A stretch of DNA of 64,000 bases from JABSSA01 sp039984715 (GTDB taxonomy: Bacteria > Pseudomonadota > Alphaproteobacteria > Rhodobacterales > Rhodobacteraceae). Location: positions 22,323 to 86,322 of the forward strand of contig JBDWUA010000021.1 of assembly GCA_039984715.1 (NCBI GenBank). The letters run 5' to 3'. Position 1 is the stretch's first letter. The number at the start of each line of letters is the position of its first letter. The notes beneath the pieces were generated by a model. That model made no database searches and had not been told where the DNA came from. It saw only the letters and a list, made by a program, of their open reading frames with translations. The position numbers were made by a program, and so were the translations under genes. Below are positions 31,147 through 40,738 of the stretch, one piece after another.

Positions 31147-32730
31147 TTAGCCCGCAGCGGCGATCAATTCGCGTGTGTAGTCTGATTGCGGGTTTTCAAA
31201 CAGTTCTGTCGCCGTGCCTTGTTCAATAACGTCGCCAGCACGCATGACCATCACGTTGTGGCTCATTGCACGAACGACTTTCAAATCGTGGCTGATGAAC
31301 AGGTAGGCCAGCTCGTATTTTTGTTGCAAGTCTCGCAAAAGATCGACGATTTGGACCTGAACCGTCATATCCAAGGCAGATGTCGGTTCATCAAGAACAA
31401 CCAATTTAGGGCGCAATATCATCGCGCGGGCAATCGCAATACGCTGCCGTTGCCCCCCTGAAAATTCATGCGGATATCGATCCATTGCATCAGGGTCTAA
31501 CCCAACTTCTTGCATGACTTCGGTCACCAGTTCACGTTCTGAACGCCCGTCACTGGTTTTGTGAACAGACAACCCTTCGGCAATGATCTGCATGACCGTC
31601 ATGCGTGGGCTGAGGCTGCCATATGGGTCTTGAAAAACAATCTGCATCTCTGACCGCAAGCGCCTGAGTTCGCGCACTGACCAGTTGCGAATGTCCTGCC
31701 CCTTGTATGTAATCCCACCTTCCGATGCGATCAGCCGCATAATAGCCAACGCAAGCGTCGTCTTGCCAGACCCGCTTTCGCCAACAATGCCCAACGTCTC
31801 TCCGGCCCGGATCTGCAACGTCGCTGCGTTCACTGCCTTTACATGGCCAACCGTCCGCTTGAGCAGACCTTGCTGGATTGGAAACCAGACACGCAAGTCT
31901 TCGGTTTCCGCAATCAATTCCGCGTTCTCGGCAACGGAAATAGGTGTCCCAGTGGGTTCCGCGCTAAGCAGTTTTTTGGTGTATTCATGCTGCGGGTTGT
32001 CAAAAATTTCGGCTGTTGGGCCGGTTTCGACGATTTCGCCCTGACACATCACGCACACACGGTCCGCAATGCGACGCACGATCCCAAGGTCGTGAGTGAT
32101 AAACAGCAAACCCATGCCTTCGGATTGCTTTAACTCAGCGAGCAGATCAAGGATTTGCGCCTGAATGGTCACGTCCAATGCGGTCGTCGGTTCGTCCGCA
32201 ATCAACACATCCGGTTTATTGGCCAATGCCATCGCGATCATCACGCGTTGGCGCTGACCGCCCGACAACTGGTGCGGATAGGCCTCCAAACGGGTTTCTG
32301 CGTCGCGTATCCCCACCTTGTTGAGCAGGTCCAGTATTTTGTCACGCGCCTCTACGCCCTGAATACCCTGATGCAAGGCCAGGCTTTCACCCAGCTGCTT
32401 ATCAATCGTGTGCAGCGGGTTTAACGACGTCATTGGTTCCTGAAAGATGAAGCTGACATCATTGCCGCGCACCTTGCGCAGCAGCCGTTCATCCGCACCA
32501 ACCATCTCTTGACCGTCATAGGTGACGGAACCGCTCAGTTCTGCACTGTCGCCCAACAACTGGACCGTCGACAATGCTGAAACCGATTTCCCGCTTCCGC
32601 TTTCGCCAACAAGCGCAACGGTTTCGCCGCGGTTCACATGAAAAGACACGCCCTTTACGGCTTCAGTCAGCTGACCGTCCTGCCGGAACGACACAGTTAG
32701 GTCGCGTACATTCAGAATCGGATCGCTCAC
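31147..32730 (-). CDS. yejF: ABC transporter ATP-binding protein, fused double ATPase (YejF-like)
   Basis: A 527-residue protein with two complete ABC ATPase halves. The first has ALVGESGSGKS, LSGGQRQR and ADEPTTALD; the second has GIVGESGSGKT, FSGGQRQR and LDEPTSALD. Each half also has the oligopeptide-transporter C-terminal extension. It powers uptake of oligopeptides through YejB/YejE with YejA as binding protein; the E. coli system imports microcin C. Its start overlaps the yejE stop by four bases. It is the last gene of the operon. Confidence 0.93.
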   Translation of the reverse strand: MSDPILNVRDLTVSFRQDGQLTEAVKGVSFHVNRGETVALVGESGSGKSVSALSTVQLLGDSAELSGSVTYDGQEMVGADERLLRKVRGNDVSFIFQEPMTSLNPLHTIDKQLGESLALHQGIQGVEARDKILDLLNKVGIRDAETRLEAYPHQLSGGQRQRVMIAMALANKPDVLIADEPTTALDVTIQAQILDLLAELKQSEGMGLLFITHDLGIVRRIADRVCVMCQGEIVETGPTAEIFDNPQHEYTKKLLSAEPTGTPISVAENAELIAETEDLRVWFPIQQGLLKRTVGHVKAVNAATLQIRAGETLGIVGESGSGKTTLALAIMRLIASEGGITYKGQDIRNWSVRELRRLRSEMQIVFQDPYGSLSPRMTVMQIIAEGLSVHKTSDGRSERELVTEVMQEVGLDPDAMDRYPHEFSGGQRQRIAIARAMILRPKLVVLDEPTSALDMTVQVQIVDLLRDLQQKYELAYLFISHDLKVVRAMSHNVMVMRAGDVIEQGTATELFENPQSDYTRELIAAAG

Positions 32731-33833
32731 GAGAAGGTCTTTCTTGGGTCGAAGGCATCACGCACACCTTCAAAGATGAAGATCAGAAGGCTGAGCATGA
32801 TCGCAAAAGTGAAAAACGCCGAGAAACCAAGCCACGGGGCCTGTAGATTCTGTTTCGCTTGCAATGTCAGTTCGCCCAGTGACGGCGCGGATGCGGGCAA
32901 TCCAAAGCCAAGGAAATCCAAAACCGCGAGGGTCGAAATCGTGCCTGTGATAATGAACGGCAGGAACGTCACAGTCGCGACCATGGCGTTGGGCAACATA
33001 TGGCGGAACATGATGGTCAGGTTACTGACCCCAAGTGCGCGGGCCGCGCGGACATATTCCAAGTTGCGCGCACGCAAGAATTCAGCGCGCACAAGGCCCA
33101 CGACACCCATCCAGCCAAAGAGGACCATCAAGGACACCAACAACCAGAAGCTTCGCCCCAGCACAGCGAACATGATGATGATGACATAAATCTGTGGTGT
33201 CGCGCCCCATATCTCCATGAAACGTTGAAAGAACAGATCAACGCGGCCGCCGAAATATCCCTGAATAGCGCCTGCAGCGACGCCAATTATCGTGGAACAT
33301 CCCGTGACGATAAGCGTGAACAACACCGATAGTCGGAACCCATGAATGATCCGCGCAAGGACATCGCGTTTGGTGCCGTCGGTTCCCAAAAGGTTTTCCC
33401 CATTTGGGGGCAGTGGTGCCGCGCCGGGGCGATCAACGGGGGTGTTAAAGTTATAGCGAATGACAGGCCAGATCGTCCAACCTTTGGTGATTGCTTCGCC
33501 ATCGACTTCTCCGTCCTTTGCGTCTTCTAAAATCCCCTCAGGATCATCGAAACAGTCGACCAGACCGCCGCTGACGATCAGGCATTCGACTTCTGGGTCG
33601 CGATATATGGCTTCTGTTTTGTAATCGCCGCCAAAGGTGGTTTCCGGATAGAAATTCCAGATCGGCGTATAAAACGATCCCTGATAACGCACGAGAATTG
33701 GCTTATCATAGGCGATAAACTCGGCCATCAGGCTTAGCCCGAACAAAATGCCAAAAATCCACAGCGAAAAATAGGCGCGCCGATTGCGTTTAAAGTTACG
33801 CCAGCGCCGCTGGTTAAGAGGAGACAACGCCAT
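32727..33833 (-). CDS. yejE: ABC transporter permease (YejE-like)
   Basis: The 368-residue inner-membrane permease of the oligopeptide (DppC/OppC) class. One N-terminal helix (SLWIFGILFGLSLMAEFIAY) is followed by a ~110-residue periplasmic insert characteristic of YejE, containing the VECLIVSGGLVDCFDDPEG Cys pair. The permease domain has RAARALGVSNLTIMFRHMLP, the EAA-type cytoplasmic loop that docks onto the ATPase. One base is shared with the yejB stop, indicating tight coupling. Confidence 0.93.
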   Translation of the reverse strand: MALSPLNQRRWRNFKRNRRAYFSLWIFGILFGLSLMAEFIAYDKPILVRYQGSFYTPIWNFYPETTFGGDYKTEAIYRDPEVECLIVSGGLVDCFDDPEGILEDAKDGEVDGEAITKGWTIWPVIRYNFNTPVDRPGAAPLPPNGENLLGTDGTKRDVLARIIHGFRLSVLFTLIVTGCSTIIGVAAGAIQGYFGGRVDLFFQRFMEIWGATPQIYVIIIMFAVLGRSFWLLVSLMVLFGWMGVVGLVRAEFLRARNLEYVRAARALGVSNLTIMFRHMLPNAMVATVTFLPFIITGTISTLAVLDFLGFGLPASAPSLGELTLQAKQNLQAPWLGFSAFFTFAIMLSLLIFIFEGVRDAFDPRKTFS

Positions 33834-34921
33834 CAGCCTTCCCTTTTCTCAAAGTCGATCCGGGGATCGATGAACACATACATCAAATCCGAAATGATAC
33901 CGACCAGAAGACCGATCAAACCAAAGATGAACAACGCACCAAAGAAGATTGGGTAATCCCTTGCGATGGCCGCTTCGAAGCTGAGACGGCCCAAACCTTC
34001 CAGCGAAAAGATCGTCTCGATGATCAATGATCCGGTAAAGAAGATGCCGATGAACGCGCCCGGAAATCCAGCCACAACAATCAGCATCGCATTACGGAAC
34101 ACATGCCCATACAGAACACCCCGATCGCTTAACCCTTTGGCTTTGGCCGTTATGACGTACTGCTTTTTGATCTCGTCCAGAAAACTGTTCTTTGTCAGAA
34201 GGGTCAGGGTTGCAAATGCCCCGATGGAAAGTGCCGCGACAGGCAAAGCGATGTGCCAGAAATAATCCAACACCTTCCCCACAGCGCTAAGTTCAGAGAA
34301 ATTGTCGCTTGTCAGTCCACGCAAAGGGAAGATTTGCCAATACGACCCGCCCGCGAACAAAACCAACAACAAGATCGCAAACAGAAACGACGGTATGGCA
34401 TAGCCTGCAATGATCGCGCTTGACGTCCATGTGTCAAAGGGCGTGCCATCCTTGACCGCTTTGCGGATGCCCAGGGGGATGGATATCAGATACGCCAGCA
34501 ACGTGGACCAAAGACCCAGAGCAATGGACACTGGAATGGTTTTCCAGATCAAGTTCAAGACGGTTTCCGACTTGAAATAGCTTTCTCCAAAGTCGAACCG
34601 GGCATAGTTCCACACCATATTCCCAAACCGCTGCAAAGGCGGCTTGTCCAACCCGAACTGTTCTTCCAGTTCCTTGATGTATTCCGGGGGAAGACCGCGC
34701 GAACCGATATAATTGCTGTCGCTTCCGGTTGCTTCGGAACTTGCGCCCTCATTATTGCCGCCAGAAAACCCGGCAAACACGTCACCTTCGCCCTGGATTT
34801 GAGCGATGGCTTGTTCGACCGGTCCGCCGGGAACAAATTGGGTCAACACGAAGTTGATCAACAAGATGCCGATCAAGGTCGGAACGACCAGCAACAGTCG
34901 TCTGATTATATATGCGAGCAT
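33833..34921 (-). CDS. yejB: ABC transporter permease (YejB-like)
   Basis: The 362-residue DppB/OppB-class permease. It has an N-terminal helix (RRLLLVVPTLIGILLINFVL), the family phrase FVPGGPVEQAIAQIQG, a hydrophilic loop containing GLPPEYIKELEEQFGLDKP, and six C-terminal membrane segments with the EAA loop region around TAKAKGLSDRGVLYGHVFRN. It forms the heterodimeric channel with YejE. The start lies nine bases after the yejA stop. Confidence 0.93.
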   Translation of the reverse strand: MLAYIIRRLLLVVPTLIGILLINFVLTQFVPGGPVEQAIAQIQGEGDVFAGFSGGNNEGASSEATGSDSNYIGSRGLPPEYIKELEEQFGLDKPPLQRFGNMVWNYARFDFGESYFKSETVLNLIWKTIPVSIALGLWSTLLAYLISIPLGIRKAVKDGTPFDTWTSSAIIAGYAIPSFLFAILLLVLFAGGSYWQIFPLRGLTSDNFSELSAVGKVLDYFWHIALPVAALSIGAFATLTLLTKNSFLDEIKKQYVITAKAKGLSDRGVLYGHVFRNAMLIVVAGFPGAFIGIFFTGSLIIETIFSLEGLGRLSFEAAIARDYPIFFGALFIFGLIGLLVGIISDLMYVFIDPRIDFEKREG

Positions 34922-34930
34922 GGTCCGGCC

Positions 34931-36853
34931 TTACCGCAATGCCCCTGCCGCGCGCAAGCGGGCTTCTCCTTCGGAATCATGCCACCAGAAATCCAGTGTT
35001 CCCAACGCATAGGGCGGAATTTCGTCCGGGTGCTGATACATATCGTAATGCGCGATCCAATGATCCGCCTTGTACCACGTTGGTATCATCGCGAATTCGT
35101 TGCGCAATGCGCGATCCAAGGCCATCAGGGACGCTTGTTCTTCTTCTTTGGATTGCGCCAAAAGTGAGCGTTCGATGACCGCGTCAACCAATGGGCTTGC
35201 AATGCCCGCTGGATTGAACAGTGAAAAATCCGCGGCCTCAGATCCGTAACGTTGCGCCAGTCCCGTTCCGACACCAATCAAAAAGCGGTAGTTGTCAAAG
35301 ACAAGATCATAATCAAAGTCGCGTTCCCGCAATTCGTATTGTGACGCGTCCACGACATCCAATTTGATGTTCAGCCCCATCGTTTTTGCGTTCGCAACAT
35401 AGTTTTCAACGACGCTGCGCGTTGTTGGCGAATTGGATGCGTTGAACAAAAAGGACAGTTCCAAAGGGGATCCATCCGGTTTTGTACGCACACCGTCGGC
35501 CCCAACGGCAAAGCCAGCATCGTCTAGAAACTTCATCGCCTTGCGCAAGTTTTTTCTATCGCTCAAACGGCTGTCACTGGATGTATGTGAAACCCGCGTT
35601 TCGTTATCAAAGATGTTTTGTGGCACAACGTCGCCAAGCGATTTCAAAAACGCTAGCTCAGACCCCTCGGGCACACCATTCGCCATAAGCGGCGTATCCT
35701 GAGAGAAGGACGAGAGGTGTTTGAAAAGGCCGTATTGCAACGACGTGTTCGTCCATTCGAAGTTGTAAGCAAGCGCTAAAGCCTCGCGCAAACCGACTTC
35801 CTTCATGACTGGTTTTCTCAGGTTAAAAATAATCCCAATGGTATTTGGGGGCAGCCCGTCGGCAATTTCTTTCTTGACCACATGACCGTCATTAACCTTT
35901 GGAAACTCATAGGATGTTGCCCATTTCTTTGGGTCACCTTCGATCTTCACACTAACTTCGCCCGCCTTGAACGCCTCGAACGCTGCAGTATCGTCAGTGA
36001 AATACTCGACCCTTACGCGATCGAAATTGTGACGCCCTTGATTATTTGGCAAATCCTTGCCCCAATAATCCGGGTTACGTTCATAGACGACGCGGCGCCC
36101 CGGAACGACCTCTTTGATCACATAAGGACCTGATCCCGGTGACACTTTGATCCGGGATTCATTCAAACGTGAACCCGTTTCTTCGTACCATTTCTTGGAC
36201 CAGACCGGAACGCCCCCAACCTGATCGATCAGGCTGCGTCGGCTGATACCGTCTGCAAAGTAGAACTTAATTGAATAATCATCCAACACCTCTGCTTTTG
36301 GTATGCGCGCGCGCACCGCGTCACCATAGGATTTCAGGCCGTCATCCAAGAGCAAATTGTGGCTGAACAAAACATCATGCGCAGTGATAGGTGTTCCATC
36401 GCTGAACTTTGCGTCCTTTCGCATATGAAAGGTGACCCAAGATTTATCCTTGGGGTATTCCAAATGCGTGCAAAGCAAACAATAACTATCGTCGATGCTG
36501 TCCGCTGTGGATTCTAACAAGCTTTCGTAGATAGTCGAGCTGCGCGTTCCCCGCGCGTTACCCTTTCGCGTGTAAGGGTTCATGCTGTCGAAAGTGCCGA
36601 TATACGCGGTGGCGTATTCGCCGCCCTTCGGGGCATCGGGATTCACATAGTCGTAATGCGTGAAATCAGCGTCGTATTTTAGATCGCCATAAAACGAATA
36701 TCCGTGGCTCACGATCAGATCGTCGTCCGCAGCCTTTACCATACTGGATGCACACAAATAGACAGTGATCCCCAATACGCCCAATCCCCACCAGACCGAT
36801 TTACGATCTTCTTTCATCGTTCTTGCGACGAATCGATTGCGGGGCTGTGTCAT
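34931..36853 (-). CDS. yejA: Oligopeptide ABC transporter substrate-binding protein (YejA-like)
   Basis: The 640-residue SBP_bac_5 (cluster C) periplasmic binding protein. It shows HGYSFYGDLKYDADFTHYDY near the N terminus, as in YejA/MppA-type proteins, MRKDAKFSDGTPITAHDVLF (family signature), and the TIGIIFNLRKPVMKEVGLRE ligand-domain block. A long basic N region precedes the export helix (WWGLGVLGITVYLCASSMVKA). AGGAGG precedes the ATG at 36853; in-frame ATG 36817 is an alternative. It is first in the four-gene operon, whose promoter must lie in 36854-36984. Confidence 0.92.
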   Translation of the reverse strand: MTQPRNRFVARTMKEDRKSVWWGLGVLGITVYLCASSMVKAADDDLIVSHGYSFYGDLKYDADFTHYDYVNPDAPKGGEYATAYIGTFDSMNPYTRKGNARGTRSSTIYESLLESTADSIDDSYCLLCTHLEYPKDKSWVTFHMRKDAKFSDGTPITAHDVLFSHNLLLDDGLKSYGDAVRARIPKAEVLDDYSIKFYFADGISRRSLIDQVGGVPVWSKKWYEETGSRLNESRIKVSPGSGPYVIKEVVPGRRVVYERNPDYWGKDLPNNQGRHNFDRVRVEYFTDDTAAFEAFKAGEVSVKIEGDPKKWATSYEFPKVNDGHVVKKEIADGLPPNTIGIIFNLRKPVMKEVGLREALALAYNFEWTNTSLQYGLFKHLSSFSQDTPLMANGVPEGSELAFLKSLGDVVPQNIFDNETRVSHTSSDSRLSDRKNLRKAMKFLDDAGFAVGADGVRTKPDGSPLELSFLFNASNSPTTRSVVENYVANAKTMGLNIKLDVVDASQYELRERDFDYDLVFDNYRFLIGVGTGLAQRYGSEAADFSLFNPAGIASPLVDAVIERSLLAQSKEEEQASLMALDRALRNEFAMIPTWYKADHWIAHYDMYQHPDEIPPYALGTLDFWWHDSEGEARLRAAGALR

Positions 36854-36984
36854 GGGCGGACCTCCTGATCGTGTTCCTTGCAATCTAGGCTAAATGCCGC
36901 CGCCTCCAAGATGCAACAAGCGAAAATGTGATCGACGTTACAACGCCCCCTTCAGTTGGCGAAATCGGCACATTCGACACAAAA

Positions 36985-37013
36985 AAGCCCGGGCGATTGC
37001 TGCGCCCGGGCTT
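36985..37013 (-). terminator. Intrinsic terminator of the DUF1013 gene
   Basis: The stem AAGCCCGGGCG (36985-36995) pairs with CGCCCGGGCTT (37003-37013), and a run of T follows on the minus strand. It sits 25 bases past the stop at 37038 and separates this gene from the yej operon. Confidence 0.92.
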
Positions 37014-37037
37014 AAAACAGTGAAAAACTGTGCTTGA

Positions 37038-37790
37038 TTAAGGCTGTTCTTCTTCGTCTGACGTATCACCCGGCAGGTTAAAGAAGCTGTCCGCATCGAT
37101 CAAATCTGCGTTGTTATCGGTCTCTTCATCGTCGTCACCCAAAAGCGTGAAGCTTTCCAAGCCTTCGATTGAGCTTGGGATTTTGGGTTCAGCTTCCATG
37201 CCAAGACTTTGTTCGGTGCTTACCAATTTGCGACGTTCGTCATCGTTCATGACTTCGCCGTTTGCGGCTTTCTTGGCTGCGGCTTTCTGGACGGCAGCGT
37301 CCAGTTCGGATTGCTTGGTCAGTCCCAAAGCAACCGGGTCAACCGGCTGAATATTCGAGATGTTCCAGTGGGTCCGCTCGCGGATCGACTGAATGGTCGG
37401 TTTGGTTGTGCCCACCAATTTTGACACCTGACCATCAGACAATTCCGGGTGGAACTTGACCAACCAAAGGATCGCCGCAGGGCGGTCTTGTCGTTTGGAC
37501 AGCGGTGTATAGCGTGGCCCGCGACGTTTTTCTTCTCCGTCGGCTGCTGGGTTTGGCTTAACAAGCAGCTTATACATCACGTTCGACTGCGCCAGTTCGA
37601 TGTGTTCTTGGGTCAACTGGTTGTTTGCAACCGGGTCGAACCCTTTGACACCCATAGCCACGTCGCCATCAGCAATGCCTTGAATCTCAAGTTCGTGCAT
37701 GCCGACGAAATCAGCGATCTGTTTAAAGCTGATCGTCGTGTTGTCGACCAGCCAGACAGCAGTCGCTTTTGGATGCAGCAATTTGGCCAT
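37038..37790 (-). CDS. DUF1013 / TrcR-type cell-cycle transcriptional regulator
   Basis: A 250-residue protein matching the alphaproteobacterial DUF1013 family, one member of which is described as the cell-cycle regulator TrcR. Visible are MAKLLHPKATAVWLVDNTTI, SFKQIADFVGMHELEIQGIA (first helix-turn-helix-like unit), RQDRPAAILWLVKFHPELSD and GQVSKLVGTTKPTIQSIRER (second unit). An acidic, disordered C-terminal tail follows. AAGGAG precedes the paired ATGs; the second (37790) has better spacing. Its target genes are unknown. Confidence 0.9.
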   Translation of the reverse strand: MAKLLHPKATAVWLVDNTTISFKQIADFVGMHELEIQGIADGDVAMGVKGFDPVANNQLTQEHIELAQSNVMYKLLVKPNPAADGEEKRRGPRYTPLSKRQDRPAAILWLVKFHPELSDGQVSKLVGTTKPTIQSIRERTHWNISNIQPVDPVALGLTKQSELDAAVQKAAAKKAANGEVMNDDERRKLVSTEQSLGMEAEPKIPSSIEGLESFTLLGDDDEETDNNADLIDADSFFNLPGDTSDEEEQP

Positions 37791-37928
37791 CATTTTCTCC
37801 TTTGCACATATCTTTCCCGACCGCCGGAACCGGTTGGTCCGCGGCACCCTGAAGATCAGGGCAGGTTTCCGTTGTCGGGGAACTTGGCCGGTATATAGTC
37901 GCACTGAGCCGAAATGGAAAGGGACAAG

Positions 37929-38558
37929 ATGCGTTGGGTTTTGGCACTGTTGATGTCGTGCGGGATCGCTTTGGCGGATGGGGAAAAACCCGGCGAATTT
38001 GATTATTACGTTGTAGCTCTGTCTTGGTCACCGAACTGGTGTGCCCTGGAAGGGGATGCCAAAGGGTCAGAGCAATGCGACGCGCATCACGATCATGGAT
38101 GGATACTTCATGGTCTTTGGCCGCAATATCATCGTGGCTGGCCCAGCTATTGCCGCACAGCTGAACGTTCGCCTTCGCGCGGTATGACGTCTGACATGGT
38201 CGACATCATGGGCACATCCGGTTTGGCTTGGCACCAATGGAAAAAGCACGGCAGCTGTTCGGGCCTGTCGGCCCCCGCCTATTACGATTTGTCCCGCCAA
38301 GCCTATGCCAGCGTCACCCGGCCCACGGTGTTTCGAAAGCTGGACAAAACGGTCCGCCTGCCGGCCAGCGTGGTCGAAGACGCCTTTTTGGAAGCCAACC
38401 CCACAATGGAGGCCGATGGCCTGACGGTCACGTGCAGAAACGGTTTTATTCAAGAAGTGCGCGTTTGCATGTCCAAAGATCTATCGCCCGTGCCCTGTGG
38501 CCAAGATGTCATTCGCGATTGCACTTTGGACAAAGCACAATTTGATCCGGTGCGTTAA
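37929..38558 (+). CDS. Ribonuclease T2 family protein
   Basis: A secreted 209-residue RNase T2: signal peptide MRWVLALLMSCGIALADG, first active-site block HGLWPQ (residues 61-66) with the catalytic His, and second block WHQWKKHGSC (101-110) with catalytic Lys/His. The usual Glu of HEW in the second block is Gln here (Q103). Six or more Cys fit the family's disulfides. It should degrade RNA in the periplasm or outside the cell. The start at 37929 follows AAAGGGAC. Its last four bases overlap the end of the convergent oxidoreductase gene. Confidence 0.92.
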   Translation: MRWVLALLMSCGIALADGEKPGEFDYYVVALSWSPNWCALEGDAKGSEQCDAHHDHGWILHGLWPQYHRGWPSYCRTAERSPSRGMTSDMVDIMGTSGLAWHQWKKHGSCSGLSAPAYYDLSRQAYASVTRPTVFRKLDKTVRLPASVVEDAFLEANPTMEADGLTVTCRNGFIQEVRVCMSKDLSPVPCGQDVIRDCTLDKAQFDPVR

Positions 38559-39529
38559 AGTTCGATTATCGTACAACCGGTCGTTTTGCGCGATTCAAGC
38601 GAACGGTGTGCATCGGCGATGTCATCCAGCGCAAATCGTTGATCGATCCGTATTTTGACGGCCCCGCTCGCGACTTTGTCAAAGACTTGATCCGCCATTG
38701 CGCGACATGTCTTTGGGTCACTTGTATGGGCAAACAATGTGGGTCGCGTTATTTTAAGCGACCCTTTGGCTGCCAATGTCGCGATCGAGAACGGCGGAAC
38801 AGGCCCGGATGCGTTGCCAAAACTCATCATCATTCCAAGAGGTTTCAGGCAATCCAGCGATCCTTCAAACGTATCTTTTCCAACGCCATCCATCACCGCC
38901 TGCACACCAGCCCCATCGGTCAGATCACGAACACGCGCAACCCAGTCCTTTGTGCGGTAATTGATGCATGGATCAGCACCATGCGCCTGAGCCAATGCGC
39001 ATTTTTCATCAGTTCCGGCTGTCCCAATGACGCGAATACCTTCGGACTTGCCCCATTGGCATGCAATCAGCCCCACGCCGCCCGCAGCCGCATGAAACAA
39101 AACAGTGTCGCCCGCTTTCAGCGGGTCGGTGCGATGAAATAAGTACTGCGTCGTCATACCCTTCAGCATGATTGCCGCGGCGATGTCGAACGGAACAGCG
39201 TCGGGCAGTTTCACGACCTGCGCGGCCGGCATAACGCGCAGTTCTGAATACGCGCCCGGCGGCATCGCGGCATAGGCAGCGCGATCACCAACGGCAAGAT
39301 GATCGACCCCATCACCGACAGCATCAATAATGCCCGCAGCTTCCATGCCTAAGGCATGCGGCAATTCCATCGGATAAAGGCCTGTGCGTTGATAAACATC
39401 AATAAAGTTCAACCCAATCGCTTTATGCGCAATACGGATTTCACCCGGCGCCGGTTCACCTACATCCCAATCAACCACCCGGAATTGATCCGCCCCACCA
39501 TGCGCTTCAATGATTGCTGTCCTTGCCAT
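38555..39529 (-). CDS. Quinone oxidoreductase (MDR superfamily, QOR type)
   Basis: A 324-residue zinc-free medium-chain reductase: IGLNFIDVYQRTGLYP, HALGMEAAGIIDAVGDGVD, the NADPH loop FHAAAGGVGLIACQWGKSEG (AAGGVG) and YRTKDW. These match QOR/Zta1 enzymes that reduce quinones by one or two electrons with NADPH. The ATG at 39529 follows TAGGAA; an in-frame TTG lies two codons upstream. A second MDR gene lies 60 bases upstream on the same strand, so they may be co-transcribed although only distantly related. Confidence 0.9.
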   Translation of the reverse strand: MARTAIIEAHGGADQFRVVDWDVGEPAPGEIRIAHKAIGLNFIDVYQRTGLYPMELPHALGMEAAGIIDAVGDGVDHLAVGDRAAYAAMPPGAYSELRVMPAAQVVKLPDAVPFDIAAAIMLKGMTTQYLFHRTDPLKAGDTVLFHAAAGGVGLIACQWGKSEGIRVIGTAGTDEKCALAQAHGADPCINYRTKDWVARVRDLTDGAGVQAVMDGVGKDTFEGSLDCLKPLGMMMSFGNASGPVPPFSIATLAAKGSLKITRPTLFAHTSDPKTCRAMADQVFDKVASGAVKIRIDQRFALDDIADAHRSLESRKTTGCTIIEL

Positions 39530-39589
39530 GTCCAAATTCCTATGTGCTGGTCGCGCGTTCCACGATGAAGGCCCAATTGCGACTGCGGC

Positions 39590-40579
39590 TTATCCGCCTT
39601 TCACTTGCAAAACGATCTTGCCAACGTGATCAGAGCTTTCCATGCGGGCATGCGCCTGTGACGCGTCTTTTAGGTCAAATTCGGAATCCATGACCGGCGC
39701 AATACGCCCCGCATCCAGTAACGGCCAAACCGCTTCTTTCAGCTCTTGAGCAATGCGCGCCTTGGCCAAATCACTTTGAGGCCGCAGCGTGCTGCCTGTC
39801 ATTGTCAATCGACGCGTCATCAGCTGGACGAAATTCACCTCGACTTTTGGACCCTGAAGAAACGCGATTTGAACCAGACGACCGTCATCGGCCAATGCCT
39901 TGAAGTTTCGGGGAATGTAATCCCCACCCACCATATCAAGGATCATGTCAGCACCGCCTTCGGCCTGCATCACTTCGACAAAGTCGTCAGTCCGATAGTT
40001 TACCGCGACTTCTGCGCCAAGCTCTCGGCAGGCGTTACATTTTTCGTCCGAACCAGCGGTTACAAAGACCCGCGCACCAAAGGCGTTCGCCAATTGAATG
40101 GCAGTCGTGCCGATCCCGCTTGATCCCCCATGCACCAAAAGACGTTCACCGCCCTTTAGGCCGCCGCGCATGAACACGTTCGACCAGACCGTGAAAAAGG
40201 TTTCCGGCACACATGCAGCTTCGCGCAATGACATTCCGGACGGAACCGGCAAACAATGTGCGGCGGGTGTCGCGACATATTCCGCATATCCCCCACCCGG
40301 CAACAGGCCGCAAACCGCGTCGCCTAACGCCACACCACTCACACCCGAACCGATCGCAACCACATGCCCCGAAGCTTCAAGCCCCGGTAAATCGCTGGCA
40401 CTCGGTGGCGGGTTGTAAAGGCCTGCACGTTGCAGGGCATCGGGCCTGTTCACCCCTGCCCACGCCACTTCAATCACGATTTGGCCATGTGCCGGTTCAG
40501 GAATCGGACGCTCAACCACAGTTAATACGTCTGGTCCCCCAGGGGCGTTGATTTCCACAGCGCGCATCATTTTGGTCAC
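39590..40579 (-). CDS. NAD(P)H-quinone oxidoreductase (PIG3/TP53I3-like MDR)
   Basis: The 329-residue product has AGVNRPDALQRAGLYNPPPS, DLPGLEASGHVVAIGSGV, the cofactor loop VHGGSSGIGTTAIQLANAFG, and GGDYIPRNFKALADDGRLVQ, the pattern of PIG3-type quinone reductases. The start is GTG at 40579, placed by GGAGG eight bases upstream; an ATG three codons later is an alternative. It probably forms an operon with the QOR-type gene downstream. Physiological acceptors are unknown. Confidence 0.9.
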   Translation of the reverse strand: MTKMMRAVEINAPGGPDVLTVVERPIPEPAHGQIVIEVAWAGVNRPDALQRAGLYNPPPSASDLPGLEASGHVVAIGSGVSGVALGDAVCGLLPGGGYAEYVATPAAHCLPVPSGMSLREAACVPETFFTVWSNVFMRGGLKGGERLLVHGGSSGIGTTAIQLANAFGARVFVTAGSDEKCNACRELGAEVAVNYRTDDFVEVMQAEGGADMILDMVGGDYIPRNFKALADDGRLVQIAFLQGPKVEVNFVQLMTRRLTMTGSTLRPQSDLAKARIAQELKEAVWPLLDAGRIAPVMDSEFDLKDASQAHARMESSDHVGKIVLQVKGG

Positions 40580-40738
40580 CCCAATGTCCTCCGGTTAGGT
40601 TGCAACATCTTTGGCTGAACTATCAGAGCTGTTCAATGCCCACGCTGATGATCCACGACAGACATGATGGTTCGGCGAACAAACCAAAGTCCAGAGTCGT
40701 CCAATTGAATGGAACAGACATTTCTTTGTGTCAGCGGC

